Assembly: GCA_018665625.1 (NCBI GenBank)
Contig: JABJCF010000171.1
Coordinates: forward strand, 1-5,436
Source: Nitrospina sp.
GTDB taxonomy: Bacteria > Nitrospinota > Nitrospinia > Nitrospinales > VA-1
Length of the DNA stretch: 5,436 nt
Direction of reading: 5' to 3'
Part shown: positions 1-5,436 of the stretch, one piece after another
Layout of the letters: every line of letters starts with the position of its first letter
Numbering within the stretch: position 1 is the stretch's first letter
Position numbers and translations under genes: made by a program
Notes under the pieces: model-generated
Seen by the model: the letters and a program-made list of their open reading frames with translations, nothing else
The model's database searches: none
Told to the model about the DNA's origin: nothing

Positions 1-1123
1 ACAAAAACAACAAAATAAAATAACCCAATACTGCAAAAATAAATGCCAGACGAACATTTGATTCTGAAATTTTCCACCCACCCCAAACCAGAGTGAAAGC
101 AAGAATCCATAAAAAACTACAAACTCCACCCACCATCTTGACCTGACTCCAGAGAGCCATGTCAAACGTAAGCAAATTCAAGAACCAGATAGAAGGAAAC
201 AAAAGGAGAGAAATAAAAAATATTCTCAAAGAATCCCGGCTTGATCTTTCATCTGAATATCGACTAAAAACATAAACCGTCAGAAAAATAGGAATCAAAT
301 CATACAATAGGAATTCCATGCGAGTCCATGCAGCCAAGCCGAATAAAACACCACTGACCAAGGCGTAGGACTTCTCTTTATCAGGTGAAGAGCCATCTAT
401 CCTGCTCTTGACCCAACAATACCAATACAGAGTGCCCGTTGAATAGAAAACTGCTGTCGTCATATCTAAAAACGGCAAAACCCCATGCCACCAGAAATAG
501 GGAGTGGTTGCCAGTACCATTGTGAAAAGACAGGCTGTTTTTTGGGTTCCACTAATCGATAACAACCGTGAATAAAAAATAATATTCAGGCAAAGAAAAA
601 GTATAGGAAAAAAAACCTTTAAAAATTCCACATCAAATGCAAAGAGATACGCGAACAACAGGGGAACGAAAGGAGGGTATTGCCTGAGCTGAGGAACCAC
701 CGACTCCGAGTCAAACCGAACTTCATTAAAAAACGACATCCCCCTAATTTGGTACCAAATAGCATCGGACTCGGTGATCGGGAAAAACCATGCATTAATC
801 ATACTGAAGACAAAAAGACCACTCACCGCCAAAAGGGTTATCCAGATTAAGCCCGTCTTTTGGCCTGACAGAATTTCTATTTCTTTATTTGATTTTTTAG
901 GGATTAGCAAGGTCGACACCAAAACCACAACACTTGCCAATAATTGGATTCCGGCAATAGGTTGTATTCCAAACCTTATTAAGAAAAATAAAATCAGGCT
1001 TTTTGATGCCAGGGCAAGAATGAAAGACATCGCCATCTTTTCTGAAGGCAATGCCCATCCGCACCAATTACAAAAGATACGATAACAGGCATACCATAGC
1101 AATGCGATATCAAACCAAATCAT
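1..1123 (-). CDS. Polytopic GT-C-like membrane glycosyltransferase (3' end cut by window)
   Basis: An uninterrupted reading frame of 374 codons runs from ATG 1123 to the left window edge without a stop, so the C-terminus is missing. The product is very hydrophobic, with roughly 12 or 13 candidate membrane segments (for example near residues 31-51, 52-74, 91-114, 151-166, 167-185, 252-268, 299-318 and 357-374). A non-membrane loop at about 115-150 holds TESDAIWYQ (Asp120) followed by YPPFVPLL (149-156). An acidic residue in an early outer loop followed by a Tyr-Pro-Pro segment resembles GT-C enzymes of the GT39/GT83 type, which transfer sugars from polyprenyl-phosphate donors at the membrane. 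LAAWTRMEF (263-271) fits the conserved basic position seen in that fold. An in-frame TAA lies just upstream; TTG 1129 is an alternative start, and the Shine-Dalgarno is weak. The gene begins 38 bases after the methyltransferase stop. Family-level call only; donor and acceptor are unknown, and an O-antigen ligase-like or other polytopic protein is possible. Confidence 0.72.
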   Translation of the reverse strand, partial: MIWFDIALLWYACYRIFCNWCGWALPSEKMAMSFILALASKSLILFFLIRFGIQPIAGIQLLASVVVLVSTLLIPKKSNKEIEILSGQKTGLIWITLLAVSGLFVFSMINAWFFPITESDAIWYQIRGMSFFNEVRFDSESVVPQLRQYPPFVPLLFAYLFAFDVEFLKVFFPILFLCLNIIFYSRLLSISGTQKTACLFTMVLATTPYFWWHGVLPFLDMTTAVFYSTGTLYWYCWVKSRIDGSSPDKEKSYALVSGVLFGLAAWTRMEFLLYDLIPIFLTVYVFSRYSDERSSRDSLRIFFISLLLFPSIWFLNLLTFDMALWSQVKMVGGVCSFLWILAFTLVWGGWKISESNVRLAFIFAVLGYFILLFL

Positions 1124-1161
1124 TAGCAAAGTTCTTTAATGTAGATTGCGAAAAACGATAT

Positions 1162-1854
1162 TCAACAGGATTGGAAAATAAAAAAATCTACCGAAGGCTC
1201 ATTTTCATGTGGTTCTGCTTGAGCCTTAAAATTCTCTATGGTTTCTTTTAATTCCCAGGCTGGGAACCACTCTTCAATATCACTCGTAAACTTTCTATGT
1301 CGGACATGTCTTGAATGCAACGTGCCATACACGTCTTCATCCGATGAATAAATTGCCACAAATCTTCTGGAGGAATTAAATACATTAGTAAGATAAGTGC
1401 GATAAACATCATCTTCCACTAAATGATAAATCACATCTAGAGAAATAACCAAATCGGCCGAAAACTTTTGCTGATTGGTTTCTAAGTCGTTGGGGTCATA
1501 TATAAGAAATTTTTTCGAAGAATCCTCTAAGAACAGTGCTGAAGAAAGTTTGACAGCTTGTTCGGATATATCCAATCCCGTGTATTGAGGATACTCAGCA
1601 TAGGTGAGTTGGTTTCCATCTCCACAACCATATTCAGTGACTGAATTTACATTATTTACACGAACAAATTTATTCAGGATTTCAGATTTAAACTCAGCGT
1701 TTTTTCCATAGGAACCCTTCCCGGAATTACCCCCCATCGAATAACGTTTTTCCCAATAGTCCTGGGAACCAGGAAAAAATAATTGCCGCAGGCGAATAAG
1801 AAACTGGGCTAAAGCGGAGGGTTTTGGATAATCATTTGAAGATTTTTTTAACAT
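1162..1854 (-). CDS. Class I SAM-dependent methyltransferase
   Basis: This is a complete 230-residue protein of Rossmann-type methyltransferase size. The SAM-binding glycine motif is TEYGCGDGNQ (residues 73-82). Motif II ends at the acidic residue in YTGLDIS (Asp95), and SLDVIYHL (138-145) is the motif IV region. The N-terminal half carries DYWEKRYSMGGNSGKGSYG (32-50) followed by an EFK segment. I recognise this, together with HVRHRKF (183-189), as the hallmark of a methyltransferase group often found with polysaccharide or lipid-glycan genes. The methyl acceptor cannot be told from sequence. There is no signal peptide or membrane segment, so it is probably cytoplasmic. It starts at ATG 1854 behind AAGGA, 46 bases after the RNase Z-like gene, and stops 38 bases before the GT-C-like gene. 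That position favours a role modifying a sugar, glycolipid or precursor handled by the neighbour; this is inference. The fold is secure, the substrate is not. Confidence 0.88.
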   Translation of the reverse strand: MLKKSSNDYPKPSALAQFLIRLRQLFFPGSQDYWEKRYSMGGNSGKGSYGKNAEFKSEILNKFVRVNNVNSVTEYGCGDGNQLTYAEYPQYTGLDISEQAVKLSSALFLEDSSKKFLIYDPNDLETNQQKFSADLVISLDVIYHLVEDDVYRTYLTNVFNSSRRFVAIYSSDEDVYGTLHSRHVRHRKFTSDIEEWFPAWELKETIENFKAQAEPHENEPSVDFFIFQSC

Positions 1855-1859
1855 TAATA

Positions 1860-1864
1860 TCCTT
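1860..1864 (-). promoter_or_regulatory. Ribosome binding site of the methyltransferase
   Basis: On the minus strand AAGGA lies five bases upstream of ATG 1854. It is the clearest Shine-Dalgarno among the downstream cluster genes. It supports this start and independent translation initiation after the 46-base gap. Confidence 0.7.
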
Positions 1865-1900
1865 TAGATATTTAACGTCTTTGAAATTGAAAAAAAGAAT

Positions 1901-2938
1901 CTAACTTTTTCTCGCGAGATTGTTTGTCTCTATGATTCCCTGAAAAGCATTGTCCGCTTCTTTATAAAAACGTTCTCGATGAAGCATATGTCTTCTAGAA
2001 AAGTGAAATACCCGCAGTTGCTTTGCGCACGCTTCCCGGGCCAGAGTTCCAGCTTGATGGGAGGTGAGATGAAACCTATCCTGCCCCCTGGCTTCTTCGT
2101 CTGCAAGAAAAGGCGATTCACAGAAAAAGATATCAGCAGATTGAACCAAATCAATAATCTTCTTTTTATTTTTTTCGTTATAAACCGTATCCACAACATA
2201 TCCAATTTTCTGGCCGGGAAAAATATCTATCAAATTTTCTTTCAGCCGACCCAGGGTCATTTGCTGTGAACGTGGCGTTCCATCCCTTTTGATTGGAACA
2301 TCTATAGAATAGGTGTCTGGCTTCCCTTCTAATACGGTTTTTTTTAAATCATTCAGCCACGGCCCTTCAACAATCTGCATAGCCTCTAATCGGTCTTTAT
2401 TGATATTTACATGAAGTTTTTCCTGCAAGGAAAATCCCAAACAAGGGACACGATGCTCAAGAACCGCCGCACTTACTGTAAATGAGGAATCATCAAGAAT
2501 GATCCCATCTTTAAATTCAGTTTCCGTCTCCTCCGAGCGTATAAATTTGTCGATGGCTTTGAACCTGGCTTTTAAAAGTTTACTTTCTCTCACCTCAACC
2601 ACATCAATGGTCAATGACTCATCATAACGGTCTACCAGATTCCAGGTGAAGCCCGCCAGTTTACCTTCCACATTATTTATAAAATTTTCAGGCCCGTATA
2701 AGGTAATAGTTTTTTCCCGACCGAAAACCGCTCGCAGCAAGCGATCAAAACCAATGAAATGGTCAATATGTGTATGACTCACAAACACATGCGACACCTT
2801 CAAAAGCTCGCCATTGCTCAATGGCGCAATATCTCCCAAATCAAATAAAAGGGCTCGTTTTTGAAACAAAAATTGAACCAGAAGCCCGGGGTCGCCAAAA
2901 GGATCATTGATTAAAGACGAGCGCAAACATGACTTCAT
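1901..2938 (-). CDS. RNase Z-like metallo-beta-lactamase-fold hydrolase
   Basis: This is a complete 345-residue protein with the metal ligands of the metallo-beta-lactamase fold in RNase Z order: SHTHIDH (His55, His57, Asp59, His60), His162 in LEHRVPCLGF, Asp250 in VVDT, and His312 in FHFSRRH. Residues 171-220 (around LQEKLHVNINKDRLEAMQ and GPWLNDLKK) match the RNase Z segment after motif III. HLTSHQAGTLAREA (290-303) matches its late helix. RNase Z cuts the 3' trailer from tRNA precursors using two zinc ions, in the cytoplasm. However, the N-terminus (LINDPFGDPGLLVQF, then LLFDLGD) lacks the usual glycine-rich RNase Z opening. The stretch between motif II and His162 is also about 30 residues longer than in B. 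subtilis RNase Z as I recall it. This looks like a separate RNase Z-like subfamily of untested function, so I give no symbol. The start overlaps the prfB stop as ATGA, indicating translational coupling. Confidence 0.85.
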   Translation of the reverse strand: MKSCLRSSLINDPFGDPGLLVQFLFQKRALLFDLGDIAPLSNGELLKVSHVFVSHTHIDHFIGFDRLLRAVFGREKTITLYGPENFINNVEGKLAGFTWNLVDRYDESLTIDVVEVRESKLLKARFKAIDKFIRSEETETEFKDGIILDDSSFTVSAAVLEHRVPCLGFSLQEKLHVNINKDRLEAMQIVEGPWLNDLKKTVLEGKPDTYSIDVPIKRDGTPRSQQMTLGRLKENLIDIFPGQKIGYVVDTVYNEKNKKKIIDLVQSADIFFCESPFLADEEARGQDRFHLTSHQAGTLAREACAKQLRVFHFSRRHMLHRERFYKEADNAFQGIIETNNLARKS

Positions 2939-4054
2939 TTCACAGCACTCCCCGTTTCTGAACTATTAAAACGCAGGAAGGCCTGAATAAAAACATCCAG
3001 ATCACCATCCAGCACCGCATCCACATTACCCACTTCTACATTGGTTCTGAGGTCTTTAACCAATTGGTAGGGATGAAGGACATAGGAACGAATCTGGCTT
3101 CCCCATTCGATCTTCTTTTTTTGTTTTTCCATTTCTTTCTTTTCCACGTCCATTTTTTCCTGTTCCATTTCATACAATCGTGCCTTCAGCACCTTGGTCG
3201 CCGAAGCTTTATTTTTATGCTGCGATCTTTCATTCTGACACTGAACCACAATCCCCGACGGCACATGGGTCAGGCGGACTGCTGAATCGGTGGTATTGAC
3301 CCCCTGACCACCTGGGCCAGAGGCGCGGTAGACGTCAACTTTCAAGTCTTCCTCTTTTATTTCCACCTCAATATCGTCATCAGCCTCGGGATAAACAAAA
3401 ACCGAAGCAAAAGAAGTGTGCCTTCTTTTATTAGAGTCATACGGCGAAATTCTTACCAGACGGTGCACCCCAATCTCCGCCTTCAAATATCCAAAAGCAT
3501 AATCACCGGAAAATGAAATGGTGGCACTTTTTATCCCAGCTTCGTCTCCATACTGGGTATCGAGAACTTCTGTTTTGAATCCATTACGATCTGCCCATCT
3601 CAAGTACATCCGCATCAACATATCAGCCCAGTCTTGAGACTCCGTGCCACCGGCTCCCGAGTTGATAGCAACAAAGGCATTGTTGAAATCATTTTTTTCA
3701 GAGAGAAGTGCTTTAAATTCTGCCTCGGCAACCTGACCGTCTAGTTCCTTTAGTGAGGATTGAACTTCTGTCAGAAGAGAGGGGTCATTTTCCTCTTCCG
3801 ACAATTCAAGCATGGCACCAATGTCATCGCTGGCATTTTGAAGGTTTTTCCAGATTTCAACCTGGCGTTGCAATGCGGATCTATTTTGAAGAGACTTTTG
3901 TGCCTCCTGATTGTCATCCCAGAACCCTGGCTGGGCAATGGTTTCATCAAGAGATTCAAGGGTTTTTAATCTATTGTCGACGTCAAAGAAACCCCCGGAG
4001 TTGGTCGATCCTGTTTTCGATATCTTTGAAATATTTGGTGTGATCTTCTTGCAT
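2935..4054 (-). CDS. prfB: Peptide chain release factor 2, expressed by programmed +1 frameshift
   Basis: RF2 recognises UGA and UAA in the ribosomal A site and triggers hydrolysis of peptidyl-tRNA. The coding sequence is in two parts: 4054-3986 (23 codons, MQEDHTKYFKDIENRIDQL then RGFL), then, skipping base 3985, 3984-2935 (349 residues, beginning DVDNRLKTLE). The joined protein has 372 residues; E. coli RF2 has 365. Seen in order: an N-terminal helical domain with QPGFWDD; GAGGTESQDWADML; VHRLVRISPYDSNKRRHTSF, with the stop-codon-reading tripeptide SPY at about 203-205 (SPF in E. coli); the catalytic GGQ at about 248-250 in SGPGGQGVN; then CQNERSQHKNK and WGSQIRSYVLHPY. The start ATG 4054 has GGAGA six to seven bases upstream and is the only good start in the leader frame. 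Starts at 4113 or 4059 lie in the other frame and give an N-terminus unlike RF2. It is first in a leftward cluster and overlaps the next gene by four bases. Expression is probably autoregulated by RF2 level. Confidence 0.97.
2948..2953 (-). promoter_or_regulatory. Ribosome binding site of the RNase Z-like gene inside prfB
   Basis: GGGGAG on the minus strand lies about nine bases upstream of ATG 2938, within the last codons of prfB. Together with the ATGA stop/start overlap, it supports this start and coupled translation with RF2. Confidence 0.6.
3982..3997 (-). promoter_or_regulatory. prfB: prfB programmed +1 ribosomal frameshift site
   Basis: The minus strand reads CGG GGG TTT CTT TGA C in the leader frame. 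The slippery heptamer CTTTGAC is at 3988-3982 and the in-frame TGA stop at 3985-3983. A G-rich internal Shine-Dalgarno-like run (GGGGG, 3996-3992) ends three bases before CTT, the same spacing as E. coli (AGG GGG TAT CTT TGA C). In the known mechanism, scarce RF2 stalls termination at UGA. The CUU-bound tRNA then slips one base forward and the ribosome continues at GAC, making full-length RF2. The amino acids around the site (RGFL then DVDNRL) align with E. coli RGYL then DYD. Confidence 0.96.
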
Positions 4055-4059
4055 TCCAT

Positions 4060-4064
4060 TCTCC
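4060..4064 (-). promoter_or_regulatory. prfB: Ribosome binding site deciding the prfB start
   Basis: GGAGA on the minus strand is separated by five bases (ATGGA) from ATG 4054. This is good spacing for the leader-frame start. ATG 4059, in the other frame, would abut the GGAGA and is too close to be served by it. Confidence 0.8.
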
Positions 4065-4155
4065 GTAATCGTTGACGTCCACCTATTTTCGCCAATCTAA
4101 AGAGGAAAAGCAAGCAAGCCTCATTTCAGTCTTCATAAGAAGGTAAAACAGAAGG

Positions 4156-4184
4156 TTGAACCTGAGATTGCCCTTATCTATACT
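4156..4184 (+). promoter_or_regulatory. Candidate sigma-70 promoter for the right-hand gene
   Basis: TTGAAC (4156-4161) is followed after exactly 17 bases by TATACT (4179-4184), matching 4/6 and 5/6 of the sigma-70 consensus. The predicted start near 4191 would leave a leader of roughly 160 bases before ATG 4355. Prediction from sequence alone. Confidence 0.5.
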
Positions 4185-4229
4185 CAATATGGTCGCACCG
4201 GTGTTTCTCCATTTCGTCCAACCTTTCGG

Positions 4230-4258
4230 GATATATATAGGAACTAAAGCCAGTTCAA
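4230..4258 (-). promoter_or_regulatory. Candidate sigma-70 promoter for the prfB cluster
   Basis: On the minus strand TTGAAC (4258-4253) is followed after 17 bases by TATATC (4235-4230). A TATATA at 4237-4232 would have a 15-base spacer. The predicted start near 4223 gives a prfB leader of about 170 bases. Matches are moderate (4/6 and 4/6) and the AT-alternating tract makes chance matches likely. The weaker alternative at 4160-4132 lies closer to the gene. Confidence 0.35.
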
Positions 4259-4298
4259 GTTTTTACCGATATATACAAGACCGGGTAAGCCAGCTTTG

Positions 4299-4310
4299 GT
4301 TAAATTTAAC
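4299..4310. repeat. 12-base perfect palindrome in the leader of the right-hand gene
   Basis: GTTAAATTTAAC is its own reverse complement and ends 44 bases before ATG 4355. It lies downstream of the candidate rightward promoter and upstream of the candidate leftward one. It could be an operator for a dimeric regulator or a chance AT-rich palindrome; no family assignment is possible. Confidence 0.4.
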
Positions 4311-4354
4311 GAGCTTTTCATCTCAGAAATAGGGCTAGATTTACAGGCGCAAAT

Positions 4355-5436
4355 ATGGACCCTTTGACTACATTTCAGATACTGACTCTCATCGCCTCGG
4401 CATATCTTTGCCGCCTGCCCTTTTTAAAATTTCCTCTGGACGATGACTTTGCCATTTATACCTACCGTGCCCGGTTCGCCAGGAAAGGATTTAACTGGAA
4501 AGATGATTTGCAGATCATAGGCATCCCCATGTGGAAGATGATGCTATTCGATAAAGTTTTTGCCTCACCAGATGGAGGTCATTCACGTATCCGGAATCTA
4601 CAAACCCTTTTCCATGCAGCAGCCTGCCTATCCATTTACTGGGTCATTTTAGTTTTAACGCAGAATCCGTGGGCCGCTTTTGCCGGAGGAATGCTGTATT
4701 CATTTTACGGAACCTCTCCTGACCTGACTGCGGGCTCATTCAATTTCGAACAGTTCTATATCCCATTCATTTTTTCCGGACTGGCATTCCTTTTAAATGG
4801 CTCGGTTTTTTTTGCCGGACTTTGCTTTGGCTTTGCCGCCATAGCCAAATGCACCATGATCATTTACGCTGGCGTTCTGACACCAATAACCTGGATCTAT
4901 TTCGGGGAGTCCCCTGTATTCTTTTTTGTTCTCACAGTAGCCAGCGTAATCATTATTTCCAATTTAATTGAGTGGAAGCTTGGGTTTTGGGATGCTGAAG
5001 CAAAAAAGCAAATGAAAACCCGCATGGCAACTACCTTGCGAATTACCAAAACAAAAGCTCTACATTTCAGTATCTGGTTTGAAATAGTTTTGCTTGTGAA
5101 ACAAGCCCTGCCCATTTGGATAGGAGGGATGGCCGGGTTGGCCTTTTTTATAGCAGAGGCAGAAAGCATTTGGTTGCCAACCTTCATCGTTATTATATTA
5201 AGCACCGTCTTTTTACAGCGTGCGTTTTCCAGATACCATTATCTTCCATGGTTCGCTTTACTTTCATTGGGATGCGGTTTGGGAACGCATTGGGTTTTAC
5301 AACAGGAACCCGAACTGGCCCAGATAATCGGGGGCACTTTCCTACTCATCCTGGTCTGGAACATTAAATCCCTTCTTTTTTATTATTTAAAACCAACTCA
5401 TCCAGAGACTTTGGTGCAATACGAAAAATACGACCA
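4355..5436 (+). CDS. Polytopic GT-C-like membrane glycosyltransferase (3' end cut by window)
   Basis: The frame is open from ATG 4355 to the right window edge: 360 codons, no stop, C-terminus missing. ATG 4355 is the only usual start after an in-frame TAA upstream, although the Shine-Dalgarno (AGG about eight bases away) is weak. The product begins with a membrane segment (about 5-25). An outer-loop acidic cluster follows, PLDDDFAIYTYRARF (Asp29-31), which is the DD-type signature expected in the first loop of GT-C glycosyltransferases. GSFNFEQFYIPF (128-139, Glu132) and GFAAIAKCTMIIY (159-171, Lys165) fit the second conserved region and a basic position. About eleven or twelve membrane segments are seen in all, and RYHYLPWFALLSLG (293-306) is a late conserved-looking patch. 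The likely role is transfer of a sugar from a polyprenyl-phosphate donor to a lipid, glycan or protein on the outer face of the inner membrane; the substrate is unknown. It is transcribed away from prfB. It is not an obvious close copy of the left-hand membrane gene. Confidence 0.75.
   Translation, partial: MDPLTTFQILTLIASAYLCRLPFLKFPLDDDFAIYTYRARFARKGFNWKDDLQIIGIPMWKMMLFDKVFASPDGGHSRIRNLQTLFHAAACLSIYWVILVLTQNPWAAFAGGMLYSFYGTSPDLTAGSFNFEQFYIPFIFSGLAFLLNGSVFFAGLCFGFAAIAKCTMIIYAGVLTPITWIYFGESPVFFFVLTVASVIIISNLIEWKLGFWDAEAKKQMKTRMATTLRITKTKALHFSIWFEIVLLVKQALPIWIGGMAGLAFFIAEAESIWLPTFIVIILSTVFLQRAFSRYHYLPWFALLSLGCGLGTHWVLQQEPELAQIIGGTFLLILVWNIKSLLFYYLKPTHPETLVQYEKYD

Larger units (their letters stand above)
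4055..4354. other. Intergenic region between divergent genes (no gene seen)
   Basis: This 300-base stretch separates prfB (leftward) from the right-hand membrane protein (rightward). I see no convincing coding frame, tRNA or recognisable riboswitch. It holds candidate sigma-70 promoters on both strands, the prfB Shine-Dalgarno, an AT-alternating tract at 4231-4239, and two short perfect palindromes: CACCGGTG at 4196-4203 and a 12-base one at 4299-4310. A weaker leftward candidate, TTCAAC (4160-4155), 17 bases, TATGAA (4137-4132), would give prfB a shorter leader of about 70 bases. Confidence 0.6.

Noticed and set aside
774..1085. Rightward open frame of 103 codons
   Set aside because: It is antisense to the continuous GT-C-like frame, which has membrane segments and motifs. 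The rightward translation is lysine/arginine-rich low-information sequence.
1885..1920. Possible terminator after the RNase Z-like gene (TCTCGCGAGA palindrome at 1910-1919 and a T-run on the minus strand)
   Set aside because: The palindrome lies in the last codons and is too far from the T-run with no loop. The only hairpin next to the T-run is an A/T-only stem, so rho-independent termination is not convincing.
1979..2269. Rightward frame of 96 codons antisense to the RNase Z-like gene
   Set aside because: It lies opposite conserved metal-binding motifs and has no recognisable product or Shine-Dalgarno.
3753..4043. Two overlapping rightward frames opposite the prfB N-terminal region
   Set aside because: Both are shadows of the conserved RF2 coding sequence.
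4055..4113. N-terminal extension of RF2 from ATG 4113 (or ATG 4059) in the long frame
   Set aside because: The translated extension does not resemble RF2 and has no well-placed Shine-Dalgarno. The 0-frame leader from 4054 plus the CTTTGAC site explains the N-terminus completely.
4191..4354. Possible riboswitch or structured leader before the right-hand gene
   Set aside because: I could not identify a conserved aptamer core or a terminator/anti-terminator pair. Only short palindromes are visible.
4897..5367. Leftward frame 5205-4897 and rightward frame 5116-5367
   Set aside because: Both lie within the long open GT-C-like frame in other phases, and neither resembles a known protein.
1..5436. 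Mobile elements, CRISPR arrays, tRNA or rRNA genes
   Set aside because: I saw no transposase motifs, regularly spaced repeats, terminal inverted repeats or RNA gene signatures in the window.

Overview
This looks like a piece of a Gram-negative-type bacterial chromosome with moderate-to-low G+C. The one firm housekeeping marker is prfB (peptide chain release factor 2). The arrangement of prfB, an RNase Z-like hydrolase and GT-C type membrane proteins suggests a delta-proteobacterial or Nitrospinota-like lineage. That placement is an impression from sequence style and is not proven. I see no mobile element, CRISPR array, tRNA or rRNA.

Layout. A leftward (minus-strand) cluster fills positions 4054 down to 1. 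Its order is prfB (4054-2935), an RNase Z-like metallo-beta-lactamase-fold hydrolase (2938-1901, ATGA overlap with prfB), a class I SAM-dependent methyltransferase (1854-1162), and a polytopic GT-C-like membrane protein (1123 to beyond the left edge). Gaps are -4, 46 and 38 bases, so they are probably co-transcribed. A 300-base intergenic region (4055-4354) with candidate promoters on both strands separates this cluster from a rightward gene. That gene (4355 to beyond the right edge) encodes a second polytopic GT-C-like membrane protein. Both end genes are cut by the window edges.

The most important annotation point is that prfB carries the classic autoregulatory programmed +1 frameshift. A 23-codon leader frame starts at ATG 4054 behind a good Shine-Dalgarno. 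It runs through a G-rich internal Shine-Dalgarno-like sequence into CTT TGA C at 3988-3982. The long frame then continues as Asp-Val-Asp and so on to 2935. Joining the two frames gives a 372-residue RF2. Calling the single open frame from 4113 gives a wrong N-terminus.

How the genes may work together. RF2 terminates translation at UGA/UAA and controls its own synthesis through the in-frame UGA. The RNase Z-like enzyme may act in RNA processing and is translationally linked to prfB. The methyltransferase and the two membrane proteins look like envelope-glycan or lipid-sugar functions, and no sequence link to termination is visible. I found no clearly new multi-gene system. The points worth a second look are the frameshift, the divergent RNase Z-like subfamily, and the possibly face-to-face promoters with overlapping leaders.
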